The notes beneath the pieces are model-generated. The model was not told where the DNA came from. It made no database searches and was given only the letters and a program-made list of their open reading frames with translations. From NCBI GenBank assembly GCA_050292235.1, contig JBNKLG010000017.1, positions 1 through 39,066 of the forward strand: a DNA stretch of 39,066 nt, written 5' to 3'. The stretch is from JBNKLG01 sp050292235 (GTDB lineage Bacteria; Pseudomonadota; Gammaproteobacteria; Chromatiales; Chromatiaceae). Of the stretch, positions 24,882-33,582 are shown one piece after another. Each line of letters begins with the position of its first letter. Position 1 is the first letter of the stretch. A program made the position numbers and the translations under genes.

Positions 24882-25529
24882 TTAGTCTTCTGTCTCGTTT
24901 TTTTCCCGGGGCGTAACCACTTCGTCAATCAGGCCATACTCTTTAGCGGCATCTGCATCCATAAAATTATCGCGCTCGGTATCACGTTCGATCACCGCCA
25001 GCTCCTGGCCGGTGTGGTCTGACAGAATACGATTGAGCCTGTCGCGCAGCTTCAGGATTTCACGGGCATGAATCTCAATATCCGTGGCCTGTCCCTGGGC
25101 TCCACCAGAAGGCTGGTGAATCATGATGCGCGAGTTCGGCAAAGCACGGCGCTTGCCTTTGGCGCCAGCAGCCAGGAGGAAGGAGCCCATACTGGCCGCC
25201 TGACCAATACACATGGTGGCCACATCCGGTTTGATGAACTGCATGGTGTCATAGATAGCCATGCCTGCTGTCACCACGCCACCCGGCGAGTTGATATAGA
25301 GGTGGATGTCTTTGTCAGGATTCTCCGCTTCCAAAAACAGCATCTGGGCAACCACCAGATTGGCCATATGATCTTCCACCGGGCCAACCAGGAAAATAAC
25401 CCGCTCTTTCAGAAGACGCGAATAGATGTCATAGGCACGTTCCCCGCGGGAACTCTGCTCAATGACCATGGGCACCAGACCCAGGTTCATGGGCGCTGGC
25501 ATACCGACGGAATGATCAACGTTTTTCAT
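24882..25529 (-). CDS. clpP: ClpP protease proteolytic subunit
   Basis: ClpP forms the tetradecameric proteolytic chamber. The 215-residue product has the full catalytic triad: S113 in GQAASMGSF, H138 in MIHQPSGG and D187 in TERDNFM. SPGGVVTAGMAIYDTMQ is typical. The N-terminus suits removal of a short propeptide before about residue 15. Its ATG overlaps the tig TGA as ATGA, indicating coupled translation. Confidence 0.97.
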   Translation of the reverse strand: MKNVDHSVGMPAPMNLGLVPMVIEQSSRGERAYDIYSRLLKERVIFLVGPVEDHMANLVVAQMLFLEAENPDKDIHLYINSPGGVVTAGMAIYDTMQFIKPDVATMCIGQAASMGSFLLAAGAKGKRRALPNSRIMIHQPSGGAQGQATDIEIHAREILKLRDRLNRILSDHTGQELAVIERDTERDNFMDADAAKEYGLIDEVVTPREKNETED

Positions 25530-26839
25530 GAGGGATTCTGATCCTGCGATGGGTTCATGAAGTTTTCAAAACTGCTGGACTCGTCTTCGAGCTTGGCTTG
25601 GGCCAACAGCCAATCCACCACCTGATCCTCCAGCACCAGACTTTCCAGTGAAGACCGAGCTTCCTCATCTTTCTGATAATGATCGATCACGCTTTGGGGA
25701 TCGGCATAGGTCTGGGCCAGCTCTTCAATGGTCGACTGCACCCGGGAGGCATCCAGCTTGATCTCATTGGTTTCGATGATATCCGCCACCAACAAGCCTA
25801 AAGTAACGCGACGCTTGGCCTGCTCTTTGAACAGATCCACAGGCAGTTCCAACTGACCCTGATGGCCACTATACTGATGCCGCATCTTCTCACGGGTCTG
25901 ATTGCGAACCTCTTCGGCCTCCTGGTCGATCAGGGCCTGGGGAACATCAATCGTATTCTTTTCCAGCAGCGCATCCAAGGCCCGCTCTTTGACGGTGGAT
26001 TTCACCTTTTGATTCAGCTCATGCTCCATATTCTTACGAATATCGGCCAGGAAATCCGCCTGATCGCCACTCTCTACCCCAAAGGCCTTGATGAAGGCCT
26101 CATCCAACTCTGGCAAAGTTTTTTCCTGTACCGATTTGACGGTAATCTCAAAAACGCTTTCCTGTCCGGCCAAGTGTTCAGCCCGATAGTCGTCGGGGAA
26201 CGTCAATTCCAGATTTTTCTGATCACCGGCACTGAGGCCGACCAACCCTTCCTCAAAACCATCAATCAGGCTGTTCGAACCCAGCACGATGGGCGTATCT
26301 TCACCGCTGCCCCCCTCGAAGGCCTCGCCATTAATCTTGCCGACAAAATCCATGGTGATCTGATCGCCCATGGCCGCAGCACGCTCCACAGTCTCCCAGG
26401 TGGCACGTTGCCCACGGAGACGGGCCACCATGGCATCCACATCGCTATCGGCCACATTGACCTGAGGCCGTTTGATCTCCACACCATCAAGACCCTTCAA
26501 CTCAAATTCAGGGAGTACTTCAAAGACCGCCACATAGCGGGCGGCACCCACATCCAGCTCGTCGATGGTGGGCATACCGGCAGGCTTGAGGTTTTCCTGG
26601 TGTGCCGCCTTAAAGAAGGTGGGCTGAATCATCTCGCCAATCACGTCCTGGCGCACCGAATGCCCATAGCGCTGACGCAGCAAGCGCATCGGGGCCTTGC
26701 CCGGACGGAAACCATCCATGCGGATGTTGCCGCTCATGTCCTGTAGGCGCTTTTCTACCTCAGAACTGACATCATCAGTGGACAACTCCACGGTCATGCG
26801 ACGCTGAAGGCCCTCGCCCGTTTCTACGGATACCTGCAT
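25526..26839 (-). CDS. tig: Trigger factor
   Basis: Trigger factor is the ribosome-bound chaperone with prolyl isomerase activity. The start at 26839 (MQVSVETGEGLQRRMTVEL) has GGAG eight bases upstream; a longer open frame runs through the tRNA-Leu gene and is not real. The 437-residue product has the ribosome-docking segment FRPGKAPM (GFRxGKxP-like, about 44-51), an FKBP domain (about 155-240: GDQITMDFVGKINGEAFEGG and PDDYRAEHLAGQ) and a helical C-terminal chaperone domain. It is the first gene of the tig-clpP-clpX-lon cluster. Confidence 0.96.
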   Translation of the reverse strand: MQVSVETGEGLQRRMTVELSTDDVSSEVEKRLQDMSGNIRMDGFRPGKAPMRLLRQRYGHSVRQDVIGEMIQPTFFKAAHQENLKPAGMPTIDELDVGAARYVAVFEVLPEFELKGLDGVEIKRPQVNVADSDVDAMVARLRGQRATWETVERAAAMGDQITMDFVGKINGEAFEGGSGEDTPIVLGSNSLIDGFEEGLVGLSAGDQKNLELTFPDDYRAEHLAGQESVFEITVKSVQEKTLPELDEAFIKAFGVESGDQADFLADIRKNMEHELNQKVKSTVKERALDALLEKNTIDVPQALIDQEAEEVRNQTREKMRHQYSGHQGQLELPVDLFKEQAKRRVTLGLLVADIIETNEIKLDASRVQSTIEELAQTYADPQSVIDHYQKDEEARSSLESLVLEDQVVDWLLAQAKLEDESSSFENFMNPSQDQNPS

Positions 26840-26883
26840 TGACTCTACTCCGGCGACCCTGGTCGCACTTTCTCGATGAAAAA

Positions 26884-26968
<85 letters not shown>

Positions 26969-27043
26969 GTAACTCGTCTGAACCCCGGCCAGGAAATGCC
27001 CAAAATTCAGACCAAAACAAACCGAGCATTCTAGCGCCAACCG

Positions 27044-28600
27044 CTACGAGGCACCAGCCTCGCGACTATCAATTCCCCGCTCCAATTCTCCGGATTTACG
27101 TAGTTCCCGTTTCAATACCTTTCCCGCCGCGTTTTTGGGCAGGGCCTGCAGAAAGAAAAACTTGCGTGGCAGCTGATACTGAGCCAGGGAGGTGCGGCAA
27201 TGTTCCCGAAGGTCTGCCGCTTCGGTCGCCGCATCCTCCCGCACAACCAGATAGGCCACAGGAATCTCGCCATGAGAGCCATGAGGCTCTCCCACCACGG
27301 CCGCCTCCAGCACCGCCGGATGCTGATAGAGCACCTCTTCGAGCATACGAGGATAGACATTCATGCCATTGACAATGACCATGTCCTTTTTTCGATCAAC
27401 AATATAGACATAATCATCTTCATCCTTGTAGCCAAGGTCACCAGTACGCAGCCAATCGTCGAAGAATACTGCCGCTGTCTCCTCAGGTAGCTTCCAATAG
27501 CCTTGCATGACATTGGGACCACGCACACAGAGCTCTCCGATCTCATTGGCCGGCAGCGCCTGGCCATCATCATCCCGCACACTGATACTGACATCGGCCA
27601 CCTCCAGTCCAACCGAGCCTGGTTTGCGCACCCCATGGAGGGGGTTGACGCAGGTGACAGGCGAACATTCGGTGGGGCCATCCCCTTCTAGTACTGGAAA
27701 ACCGAAAAGCTTTTCCACCCGGTTCAGCAAAGCCACCGGCATAGCCGCCCCACCAGCCACGGCAAAGCGCACCGAACTCCAGCGGGCAATCTGCGCTTCG
27801 GGCAACCGGCTCAGCAAATTGAACATGCTGGGCACACCCAGAAAGATGGTGCTGCCGGTCGCTGCCGCCACATCGGTCACCAACTGGGGCTCAAACCGGG
27901 GTACGGGCGCAATGGTCAGTCCATAGAGCAGTGGTGTCAACATGCCAACCGTGGCAGCAAAGGCATGGAACATGGGCAGCACCACCAGTAACACATCCTT
28001 GCCCGGCCTCAACTCCAGTGCCTGAAAAACGCTGCGGGTATTGGCCAGCAGATTGCCATGGCTGAGCATGGCACCCTTAGGTTGCCCGGTCGTGCCCGAG
28101 GTATAGAGAATGGCAGCCAGCTCCTGTGGACCCAGATCCACGAGCGATAGCCCACTGGTTGCTGTCGACATCACCTGGGACAGATTCACTGCCCCACCCT
28201 CATCGGCAATGAGCACCTGAATATCCCAGGCTGGCACAAGGGCAAACAGGGCCTTCGCCGGATCAGACAGCGCCGGGTGATAAAAGATGCCGCGTACATC
28301 GGCATCCTGACAGATGAAAGCCAGTTCCTTGGGATTGGCCAGGAGATTGAGCGGCACCACCACGGCTCCGGCTTTGAGGATGCCCGTGTAGATCACCGCA
28401 AAGGCATCGCTGTTGGGGCAGTAAAGGGCAATACGATCCCCGCGCTGAACCCCCTCATTGACCAGATAGGCCGCCACCGCATCGGACTGAGTATCCCAGG
28501 CGGAAAAACTCAGGCTGCGATCGATCATGCGGATCGCGTCCTGGTCGGCATGGCGACTGGCATTCGCCTTCAGGGCCTCACAAAGATTCTGGGCTGACAT
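27044..28600 (-). CDS. Long-chain fatty acid-CoA ligase-like AMP-forming synthetase
   Basis: The 518-residue enzyme belongs to the ANL superfamily, which activates carboxylic acids as adenylates and then thioesters. The P-loop-like A3 motif YTSGTTGQPKG is at 166-176, A5 is EGDGPTECSPVT, A7 is LRTGDLGYKDEDDYVYIVDRKKDMV, and the C-terminal catalytic lysine lies in NAAGKVLKREL (about 490-500). Similarity pattern and length favour fatty-acyl substrates, but substrate choice is not readable. It starts four bases after hemN and is the last gene of the prmB-hemN operon. Confidence 0.88.
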   Translation of the reverse strand: MSAQNLCEALKANASRHADQDAIRMIDRSLSFSAWDTQSDAVAAYLVNEGVQRGDRIALYCPNSDAFAVIYTGILKAGAVVVPLNLLANPKELAFICQDADVRGIFYHPALSDPAKALFALVPAWDIQVLIADEGGAVNLSQVMSTATSGLSLVDLGPQELAAILYTSGTTGQPKGAMLSHGNLLANTRSVFQALELRPGKDVLLVVLPMFHAFAATVGMLTPLLYGLTIAPVPRFEPQLVTDVAAATGSTIFLGVPSMFNLLSRLPEAQIARWSSVRFAVAGGAAMPVALLNRVEKLFGFPVLEGDGPTECSPVTCVNPLHGVRKPGSVGLEVADVSISVRDDDGQALPANEIGELCVRGPNVMQGYWKLPEETAAVFFDDWLRTGDLGYKDEDDYVYIVDRKKDMVIVNGMNVYPRMLEEVLYQHPAVLEAAVVGEPHGSHGEIPVAYLVVREDAATEAADLREHCRTSLAQYQLPRKFFFLQALPKNAAGKVLKRELRKSGELERGIDSREAGAS

Positions 28601-28604
28601 GGGA

Positions 28605-29987
28605 TCAAATCACTTTCGAGAAACTGCTGCCTGCCTGATCGCGCAGATAGGCATCAAATACCATGCAGATATTTCGGATCAGTAGCCGCCCGGCGGGCAA
28701 CACCCGAATGCCCTGGGCATCCAGAACCAGCAGCCCATCTACTGCCATATCGGACAAGGCCTCCAGTTCGGCTGCAAAAACCTGCTGAAAGTCGAGCTGC
28801 CAGCGCTGCTCAAAATCGGCAAAGACCAGCTCAAAGTGACAGATCAGGCGGGTAATGAGATCCCGACGAATTTCATCCTCCGAGGTCAATTGCAGGCCAC
28901 GAAACTGCGGCAATTGCCCCTGGTTCAGCCGCTCATCGTAGGCATCCAGGGTTTTGACATTCTGCACATAGGTATTGTCCACCATGCCGATAGCGGTAAT
29001 ACCAAAGCCCAGCAGATCACAATTCGCATGGGTGGAGTAGCCTTGGAAATTACGATAGAGGGTCTTGTCCCGCTGGGCCACGGCCAGCTCGTCATCGGGG
29101 CGGGCAAAATGATCCATGCCGATGTAGACATAACCTGCCTCTGTCAGCTTCTGGATACTCATTTGCAGAATATCCAGTTTTTCCTGCGAGCTGGGCAACT
29201 GCTGCTCATCAATGCGTCGCTGGGGCATAAAGAGCTTGGGCAAATGGGCATAATTGAACAGAGAGACGCGATCCGGCCCCACCGCCAACACCCGCTCCAG
29301 GGTTGCACCGAAGCTGATGGCATTCTGAAACGGCAGGCCATAGATCAGATCGATACTGACCGAACGAAAACCCTCGGCGCGGGCCGCATTCAAAACACCC
29401 AGGGTTTCCGCCTCGCTCTGGATGCGATTGACCGCTTGCTGCACCCGCTGATCAAAGTCCTGCAGCCCCAGACTCAAACGGTTAAAGCCAATCTCACGCA
29501 GCAGACCAATGGTGCTGGCATCGGCCTCCCTGGGATCAATCTCGATAGAGTATTCGCCAACATCATCGGGCGCCAGGGTGAAATAGGAACGGGTCTTCGC
29601 CATGAGTTCGCGCATCTGCTCATGACTGATGAAAGTCGGGGTCCCCCCCCCCCAATGGAGCTGCTCGACCCGACGATCTCTCATCACCAGATCTGCCTGC
29701 ATCGCCATCTCACGATAAAGCTGATCCAGATAAGGCTGAGCCTTGCTGCGATCCTTTGTCGCCACTTTGTTACAGGCGCAGAAAAAGCAGATGGTGTCGC
29801 AAAAGGGGATATGAAAATAGAGCGACAAAGGGCGGGCTGCCGCATTGCCCCGAGCCATGGCGGCGCAATAATCCGCCTCACTGAAGCCTTCGTGAAACTG
29901 AACGGCGGTTGGGTAGGAAGTGTATCGGGGACCGGAGCGGTCGTACTTCCGAATCAAGTTCAAATCGAATTCAACAGCCTGCTGCAT
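28605..29987 (-). CDS. hemN: Oxygen-independent coproporphyrinogen III oxidase
   Basis: HemN is a cytoplasmic radical-SAM enzyme that converts coproporphyrinogen III to protoporphyrinogen IX without oxygen, needed for anaerobic heme synthesis. The 460-residue length is that of true HemN. The [4Fe-4S] ligands are C63, C67 and C70 in FCDTICFFC, followed by the HemN-typical extra C72. GGGTPTF (SAM-binding) and the C-terminal HemN domain are intact. This distinguishes it from HemW, which is shorter. Its heme supply fits the heme-rich proteins elsewhere in the window. Confidence 0.95.
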   Translation of the reverse strand: MQQAVEFDLNLIRKYDRSGPRYTSYPTAVQFHEGFSEADYCAAMARGNAAARPLSLYFHIPFCDTICFFCACNKVATKDRSKAQPYLDQLYREMAMQADLVMRDRRVEQLHWGGGTPTFISHEQMRELMAKTRSYFTLAPDDVGEYSIEIDPREADASTIGLLREIGFNRLSLGLQDFDQRVQQAVNRIQSEAETLGVLNAARAEGFRSVSIDLIYGLPFQNAISFGATLERVLAVGPDRVSLFNYAHLPKLFMPQRRIDEQQLPSSQEKLDILQMSIQKLTEAGYVYIGMDHFARPDDELAVAQRDKTLYRNFQGYSTHANCDLLGFGITAIGMVDNTYVQNVKTLDAYDERLNQGQLPQFRGLQLTSEDEIRRDLITRLICHFELVFADFEQRWQLDFQQVFAAELEALSDMAVDGLLVLDAQGIRVLPAGRLLIRNICMVFDAYLRDQAGSSFSKVI

Positions 29988-29989
29988 GC

Positions 29990-30316
29990 TTACTCGTCCT
30001 CGCCATCGACATCGACGCCGCGAAGGTGGGTCTCGTTGATCCGTTTAAGTAAGTAGAGGAAAGGGATATCTCTGGCGTGCTCCAGCGCTACATCCATAAA
30101 GGGCAGATCTTCACGCCCGAAGCAGTAATAACCCACCACCATACTGTCATACAGTTCTCGAACCCCCTCCTCCAGCGGCTCGAGAAAATCGGGAAAGCGC
30201 TGCAGCTCATCTTCCAACTCAAATTCCAAGCAATGGCGCAACTCCTCCACCTCATACAACGCCTGCTTCACCATCTCGCCATACTCTTCGGCGGTACGCG
30301 CCCGTCTTACCGACAT
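29990..30316 (-). CDS. Conserved-looking acidic protein of unknown function
   Basis: The 108-residue protein is acidic, helical in character and has no signal peptide or membrane helix. Its sequence (ELEDELQRFPDFLEPLEEGVRELYDSMV, GREDLPFMDVALEHA, DIPFLYLLKRINETHLRG) has no domain I recognise. It has two cysteines. It is tightly packed between prmB (13 bases) and hemN (2 bases), so it must be co-expressed with them; a role linked to HemN or translation is possible but not shown. Codon use looks ordinary for the region. Confidence 0.75.
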   Translation of the reverse strand: MSVRRARTAEEYGEMVKQALYEVEELRHCLEFELEDELQRFPDFLEPLEEGVRELYDSMVVGYYCFGREDLPFMDVALEHARDIPFLYLLKRINETHLRGVDVDGEDE

Positions 30317-30329
30317 AGTGCCTCCACAA

Positions 30330-31220
30330 TCAAAACTCGTGTGCCCGCAGTTCGGCTGCGCTCAACAAAAACACGCCCTCGCCGCCGCGCTCAAAATCCA
30401 GCCAGACAAAAGGCACCTCAGGATAGCGGGTCTGCAACGCCTCGGCAGAGTTACCCACCTCACAAATGAGGATACCCTCCTCTTCCAAAAAGTCCGGCGC
30501 CTGGCGCAAGAGCCGCACCACAATGGCCAGCCCCTCTTCCGACGCTGTCAGCCCCAGTTTTGGTTCCTGGCGATACTCCTTTGGCAGACCGGCATATTCC
30601 GCCTCACTCACATAGGGCGGGTTACTCAGGATCAAATCGTACCGTATCCCCTGGGGCAGTGGCTGATAAAGATCCCCCTCATACAGCTGCACCCGATCTT
30701 CCAGCTCGTGACGAACCAGATTCTCTCGGGCCACAGCCAGGGCCTCTGGTGACAAATCCACCGCATCCACCTCAACCTGAGGCAAATAGGCCGCCACCGC
30801 CGCCGCAATGCAACCACTGCCGGTACAAAGATCCAGTACGCGGCCTAGGCTATCCCCATCCAGCCAAGGCTGGAAGCCACGCTCAATCAGCTCGGCCAGA
30901 GGCGAACGCGGCACCAATACCGCCGGCGTCACCCGAAAGGGCATCCCGGCAAACCAAGCCCTGCCTGTGAGATAGGGCAGAGGCACGCGATCCTGAATGC
31001 GGTGATGCACCCACTCCTGAATCACATTGGCTTCAGAATCCGTTAAGCGACAACTGAAATATGCCACAGGCAGATCATGGTCCAGATGCAGACTGGCCAA
31101 CACCAGCTCCACCGCCTCATCCATGGCATTATCTGTGCCATGGCCATAATAGAGGCCTGCCGCGCTGAACTGGGTTGCAGCCCAACGGACATAATCCCTT
31201 ATACTCACTAAATTCTTCAT
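30330..31220 (-). CDS. prmB: Ribosomal protein uL3 N5-glutamine methyltransferase
   Basis: PrmB methylates a glutamine of ribosomal protein L3. The 296-residue protein has the PrmB-specific N-terminus (IRDYVRWAATQFSAAGLYYGHGTDNAMDEA, 8-35), SAM motif I VLDLCTGSGCIAAA (128-141) and the glutamine-methyltransferase NPPY motif at 200-203. The N-terminus separates it from PrmC. It heads the operon with the unknown gene, hemN and the CoA ligase, divergent from the HDOD gene. Confidence 0.94.
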   Translation of the reverse strand: MKNLVSIRDYVRWAATQFSAAGLYYGHGTDNAMDEAVELVLASLHLDHDLPVAYFSCRLTDSEANVIQEWVHHRIQDRVPLPYLTGRAWFAGMPFRVTPAVLVPRSPLAELIERGFQPWLDGDSLGRVLDLCTGSGCIAAAVAAYLPQVEVDAVDLSPEALAVARENLVRHELEDRVQLYEGDLYQPLPQGIRYDLILSNPPYVSEAEYAGLPKEYRQEPKLGLTASEEGLAIVVRLLRQAPDFLEEEGILICEVGNSAEALQTRYPEVPFVWLDFERGGEGVFLLSAAELRAHEF

Positions 31221-31329
31221 ATCAAAAAGTTACTATACTCTTGGGATTGAGGATGCCAGGCATGGCCTGACAATACAGAAACGTCGGGTATTATTGGGTA
31301 AAGTCGCCGCCATTTCGAGGTTTTAGGAC

Positions 31330-32661
31330 ATGAGTTTTTTTGGGCTGTTCCATTCCAAAAAGGACACAAAAGAGACCAAAGCCCCTGCTCAGGCCAGCCA
31401 TCAAGCCGATTCCGTCCCTGACCATCACGACTCTGCTGGCGCCATTACCCCCAAAGAAATCCAACATTTCCTGCCCATCCGCCTGTTGCCAGAACGCATC
31501 ATTGCCTATCTGGCCACCCGTGCCAATACTACTTTGCACCCCCCTGGCAGCCCAATCTCAAAGCCAGATCCCAACCAGGAGGCCTCCTATCTGCTCAGTG
31601 GCAGCATAGAATTCCGACAAAGCGGAGCCCCCAGCCAGCAGATTTCCGCCAAAGACACCAAAGCCGCCTTTCCTCTCCATTTTCCGATCGCTGAAGAGGA
31701 AATCTGTTTTGCCACCAGCGATACCACCCTTATCCACCTGCCAGCCGATCTGATCAAAAGCGCAGAGCAAATCTCTCCTGAAGCCCTGCCCTATGATGGT
31801 CTCCTCGACCAAGATGAAACACCGCCCCCCTATTTCACCGAGCTGAGCGAGCGACTGCAGGAAGACGATATCCAATTGCCTAGTCCACCGGACCTGGGTG
31901 TTCGCATTGGCCGAACCATTGATAACCCCAGAACCAGTGCCGAAGACGTTGCCAAAATCATCCAACTGGATCCCGCCCTGACCGCCCGGCTGATTCAGGT
32001 TGCCAACAGTCCGCTCTATGGCGGCTTGGACAAGGTGGAAAGCTGTCAAAACGCGGTATCCCGCCTGGGGATGGTCACCACCCGCAACCTGGTGATCAGT
32101 TTTCTGCTCAAAAACCTGTTCCGTAGTGATTCCAAAGTACTACAACACGCCATGGATGACATCTGGCGGGAAAGCACCCGGGTTGCAGCCCTCAGCAGCA
32201 TCCTCTCAGGCCTCACCCCGAATCTGGATTCTGGCAGGGCATTACTCGCTGGTCTCATCCACAAAATCGGCGCCATCGCCATCATCAACGATGCCAAATT
32301 GCACCCGGATCTGAAAAACAATAGAGAAGCACTGATGGCCGCCATCGACCAATCAGGTGCAGACATTGCCGCCATCATTCTGGAAAAATGGAACTTTGGT
32401 GATGACCTGGTTGAGGTCGTCACCAAATCATCTGATTGGATGCGGGATGAAAGCAGTGAGCCCTGCTATGCCGATCTGGTTATGGTCTCACGCCTGCATG
32501 CCTATGTGGGCAGCCCGAAAATGCGATCCTTACCGCGTATCGATTTAGTGCCGGCATTCCACAAACTTGGTGTGGGAAGACTCTCCCCCAAGCTCTCCAT
32601 TGCTGTACTCGACAAGGCGGAGAAAGATATTCGTGCTGTAGAGCAACTGCTCCGGGCCTGA
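31330..32661 (+). CDS. HDOD-domain signalling protein
   Basis: The 443-residue protein has a cytoplasmic N-terminus with a low-complexity linker (10-40), a region about 45-145 that may be a degenerate cyclic-nucleotide-binding-like domain, and an HDOD domain (about 180-390: PSPPDLGVRIGRTIDNPRTS, IIQLDPALTARLIQVANSPLYGG, AVSRLGMVTTRNLVISF). The residues at the HD position read LLAGLIHKIGAIAI, so a catalytic His-Asp pair is absent, as usual for HDOD. Such proteins act as scaffolds in motility, stress or two-component signalling. It is monocistronic; a CCGGGC/GCCCGG hairpin overlaps its end but has no T-run. Confidence 0.85.
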   Translation: MSFFGLFHSKKDTKETKAPAQASHQADSVPDHHDSAGAITPKEIQHFLPIRLLPERIIAYLATRANTTLHPPGSPISKPDPNQEASYLLSGSIEFRQSGAPSQQISAKDTKAAFPLHFPIAEEEICFATSDTTLIHLPADLIKSAEQISPEALPYDGLLDQDETPPPYFTELSERLQEDDIQLPSPPDLGVRIGRTIDNPRTSAEDVAKIIQLDPALTARLIQVANSPLYGGLDKVESCQNAVSRLGMVTTRNLVISFLLKNLFRSDSKVLQHAMDDIWRESTRVAALSSILSGLTPNLDSGRALLAGLIHKIGAIAIINDAKLHPDLKNNREALMAAIDQSGADIAAIILEKWNFGDDLVEVVTKSSDWMRDESSEPCYADLVMVSRLHAYVGSPKMRSLPRIDLVPAFHKLGVGRLSPKLSIAVLDKAEKDIRAVEQLLRA

Positions 32662-32714
32662 AAAGCCCGGCAGCCTAAGCTACCGGGATCCCATGCCTGG
32701 CAAAGACATGTGGC

Positions 32715-33149
32715 TTATGCCGCCTGACGCTGAATAAAATCGAGGCCTCGACGCTCAATCAGCCCACCCAGGCTAATACCATCGAGGAAGCCATAAATGT
32801 CTTCGCTCAAATCATCCCAGAGCCCATGACTGGGGCATCGCCAGGCGTTGGCAGCACCACCCTTTGCGCGCCGCTTGCGGGTCATTTCAACCCACTCATC
32901 AACGGCGGAAACAATCTCAGCAATACTGATCTGGGAAGCCGGCTTGGCCAGATAATAGCCGCCACCGGGACCACGTACGCCTTTCACCAGACCTTTGGCC
33001 CGCAGGCTGGAAAACAACTGTTCCAAATAAGAGAGTGAAATCCCCTGGTTAAGAGAGATCTCGGCAAGGGTCACCGGCTCACCGTCACTCTTTAGCGCCA
33101 AATCCAACATGGCAGTAATGGCATAACGACCTTTCGTTGACAATCTCAT
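32715..33149 (-). CDS. IscR-like Rrf2-family regulator lacking two Fe-S ligands
   Basis: I chose the ATG at 33149, with GGAGG eight bases upstream. The 144-residue protein is close to E. coli IscR along its length: MRLSTKGRYAITAMLDLAL, GISLSYLEQLFSSLR with E43 kept, GVRGPGGGYYLAKP (wing). The IscR cluster region RCQGKGGCQGGDKC is replaced: C92 reads K, C98 is G or A, and only C105 (IscR C104) and H108 (IscR H107) remain. It therefore probably cannot hold the [2Fe-2S] cluster and may act as a constitutively apo-form regulator. No iscSUA genes follow; a second, complete IscR elsewhere in the genome is likely. Confidence 0.88.
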   Translation of the reverse strand: MRLSTKGRYAITAMLDLALKSDGEPVTLAEISLNQGISLSYLEQLFSSLRAKGLVKGVRGPGGGYYLAKPASQISIAEIVSAVDEWVEMTRKRRAKGGAANAWRCPSHGLWDDLSEDIYGFLDGISLGGLIERRGLDFIQRQAA

Positions 33150-33171
33150 TCTCTGATCCTCCACGATTACT

Positions 33172-33186
33172 ATACTGAATTAGTAT
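33172..33186. promoter_or_regulatory. Palindrome, putative operator of the Rrf2/IscR-like gene
   Basis: ATACT-GAATT-AGTAT is a perfect 5-5-5 inverted repeat 23 bases before the start codon and just downstream of the predicted promoter, the place expected of an autoregulatory Rrf2-family site. Confidence 0.45.
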
Positions 33187-33193
33187 GGAATTC

Positions 33194-33223
33194 AGACTAG
33201 CAGAGACCTAGTGCAATAGTCAA
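33194..33223 (-). promoter_or_regulatory. Putative promoter of the Rrf2/IscR-like gene
   Basis: On the minus strand TTGACT (33218-33223), 18 bases, then TAGTCT (33194-33199). The -35 is strong, the -10 weak. The stretch also contains GACTA and TAGGTC half-elements that loosely recall IscR type 1 sites. Confidence 0.45.
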
Positions 33224-33351
33224 TAATTTTTTGACTCAGTCTAAAAATACCACGCCATGCCCGAACGGTCCCTCAATAATCTGCTGCATATACAGCACAA
33301 AAAATTGAGATGATGAGCTATCTGGATGCCATGCACGGCAAGATGTAAGAC

Positions 33352-33582
33352 ATGGTGCCATGGCAAGCCTGCGGAACAGAAAAAACAACCGCCCCTCTCT
33401 CTGGCACGCTGTTCAGGATCGTTGAAGGCCAAGCACAAGTCGCCACCAACCAGCTGGCAGACGATGCGGATGAGCAAGGGCCGTTTAAACGAATACTGGA
33501 CGACATGCTCACAACACCTTTCCGCTACCCCTCCCCGCTTCTCCACGGATCCAGATTCGGAAAGCGTCATCAACCCAGCATT
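33352..33582 (+). pseudogene. Truncated RES-domain (NAD+ phosphorylase toxin family) gene fragment
   Basis: This 77-codon stretch carries two segments typical of the N-terminus of RES-domain proteins: SGTLFRIVEGQAQVATNQLA (about 17-36) with DEQ after it, and TPFRYPSPLLHGSRFGKRHQPS (about 55-76), where intact family members read close to TPFRYPPLxxGSRFGxRxEPS. The spacer between the two is shorter than in intact proteins, and the frame then runs into unrelated sequence after about 33582, so the catalytic part is missing. Intact RES toxins destroy NAD+ and pair with a Xre/MbcA-type antitoxin; no antitoxin gene is readable just upstream. The family assignment rests on remembered motifs. Confidence 0.6.

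Noticed and set aside
24737..24928. Small minus-strand frame between clpP and clpX ending two bases before clpX
   Set aside because: It begins inside clpP in another frame, has no ribosome site of its own and no recognisable sequence; the gap is better read as the clpX promoter region.
28836..30056. 406-codon plus-strand open frame opposite hemN
   Set aside because: Antisense to intact hemN; no motif, shadow composition.
32651..32675. CCGGGC/GCCCGG hairpin at the end of the HDOD gene as an intrinsic terminator
   Set aside because: No T-run follows on either strand, so I do not call it a terminator.
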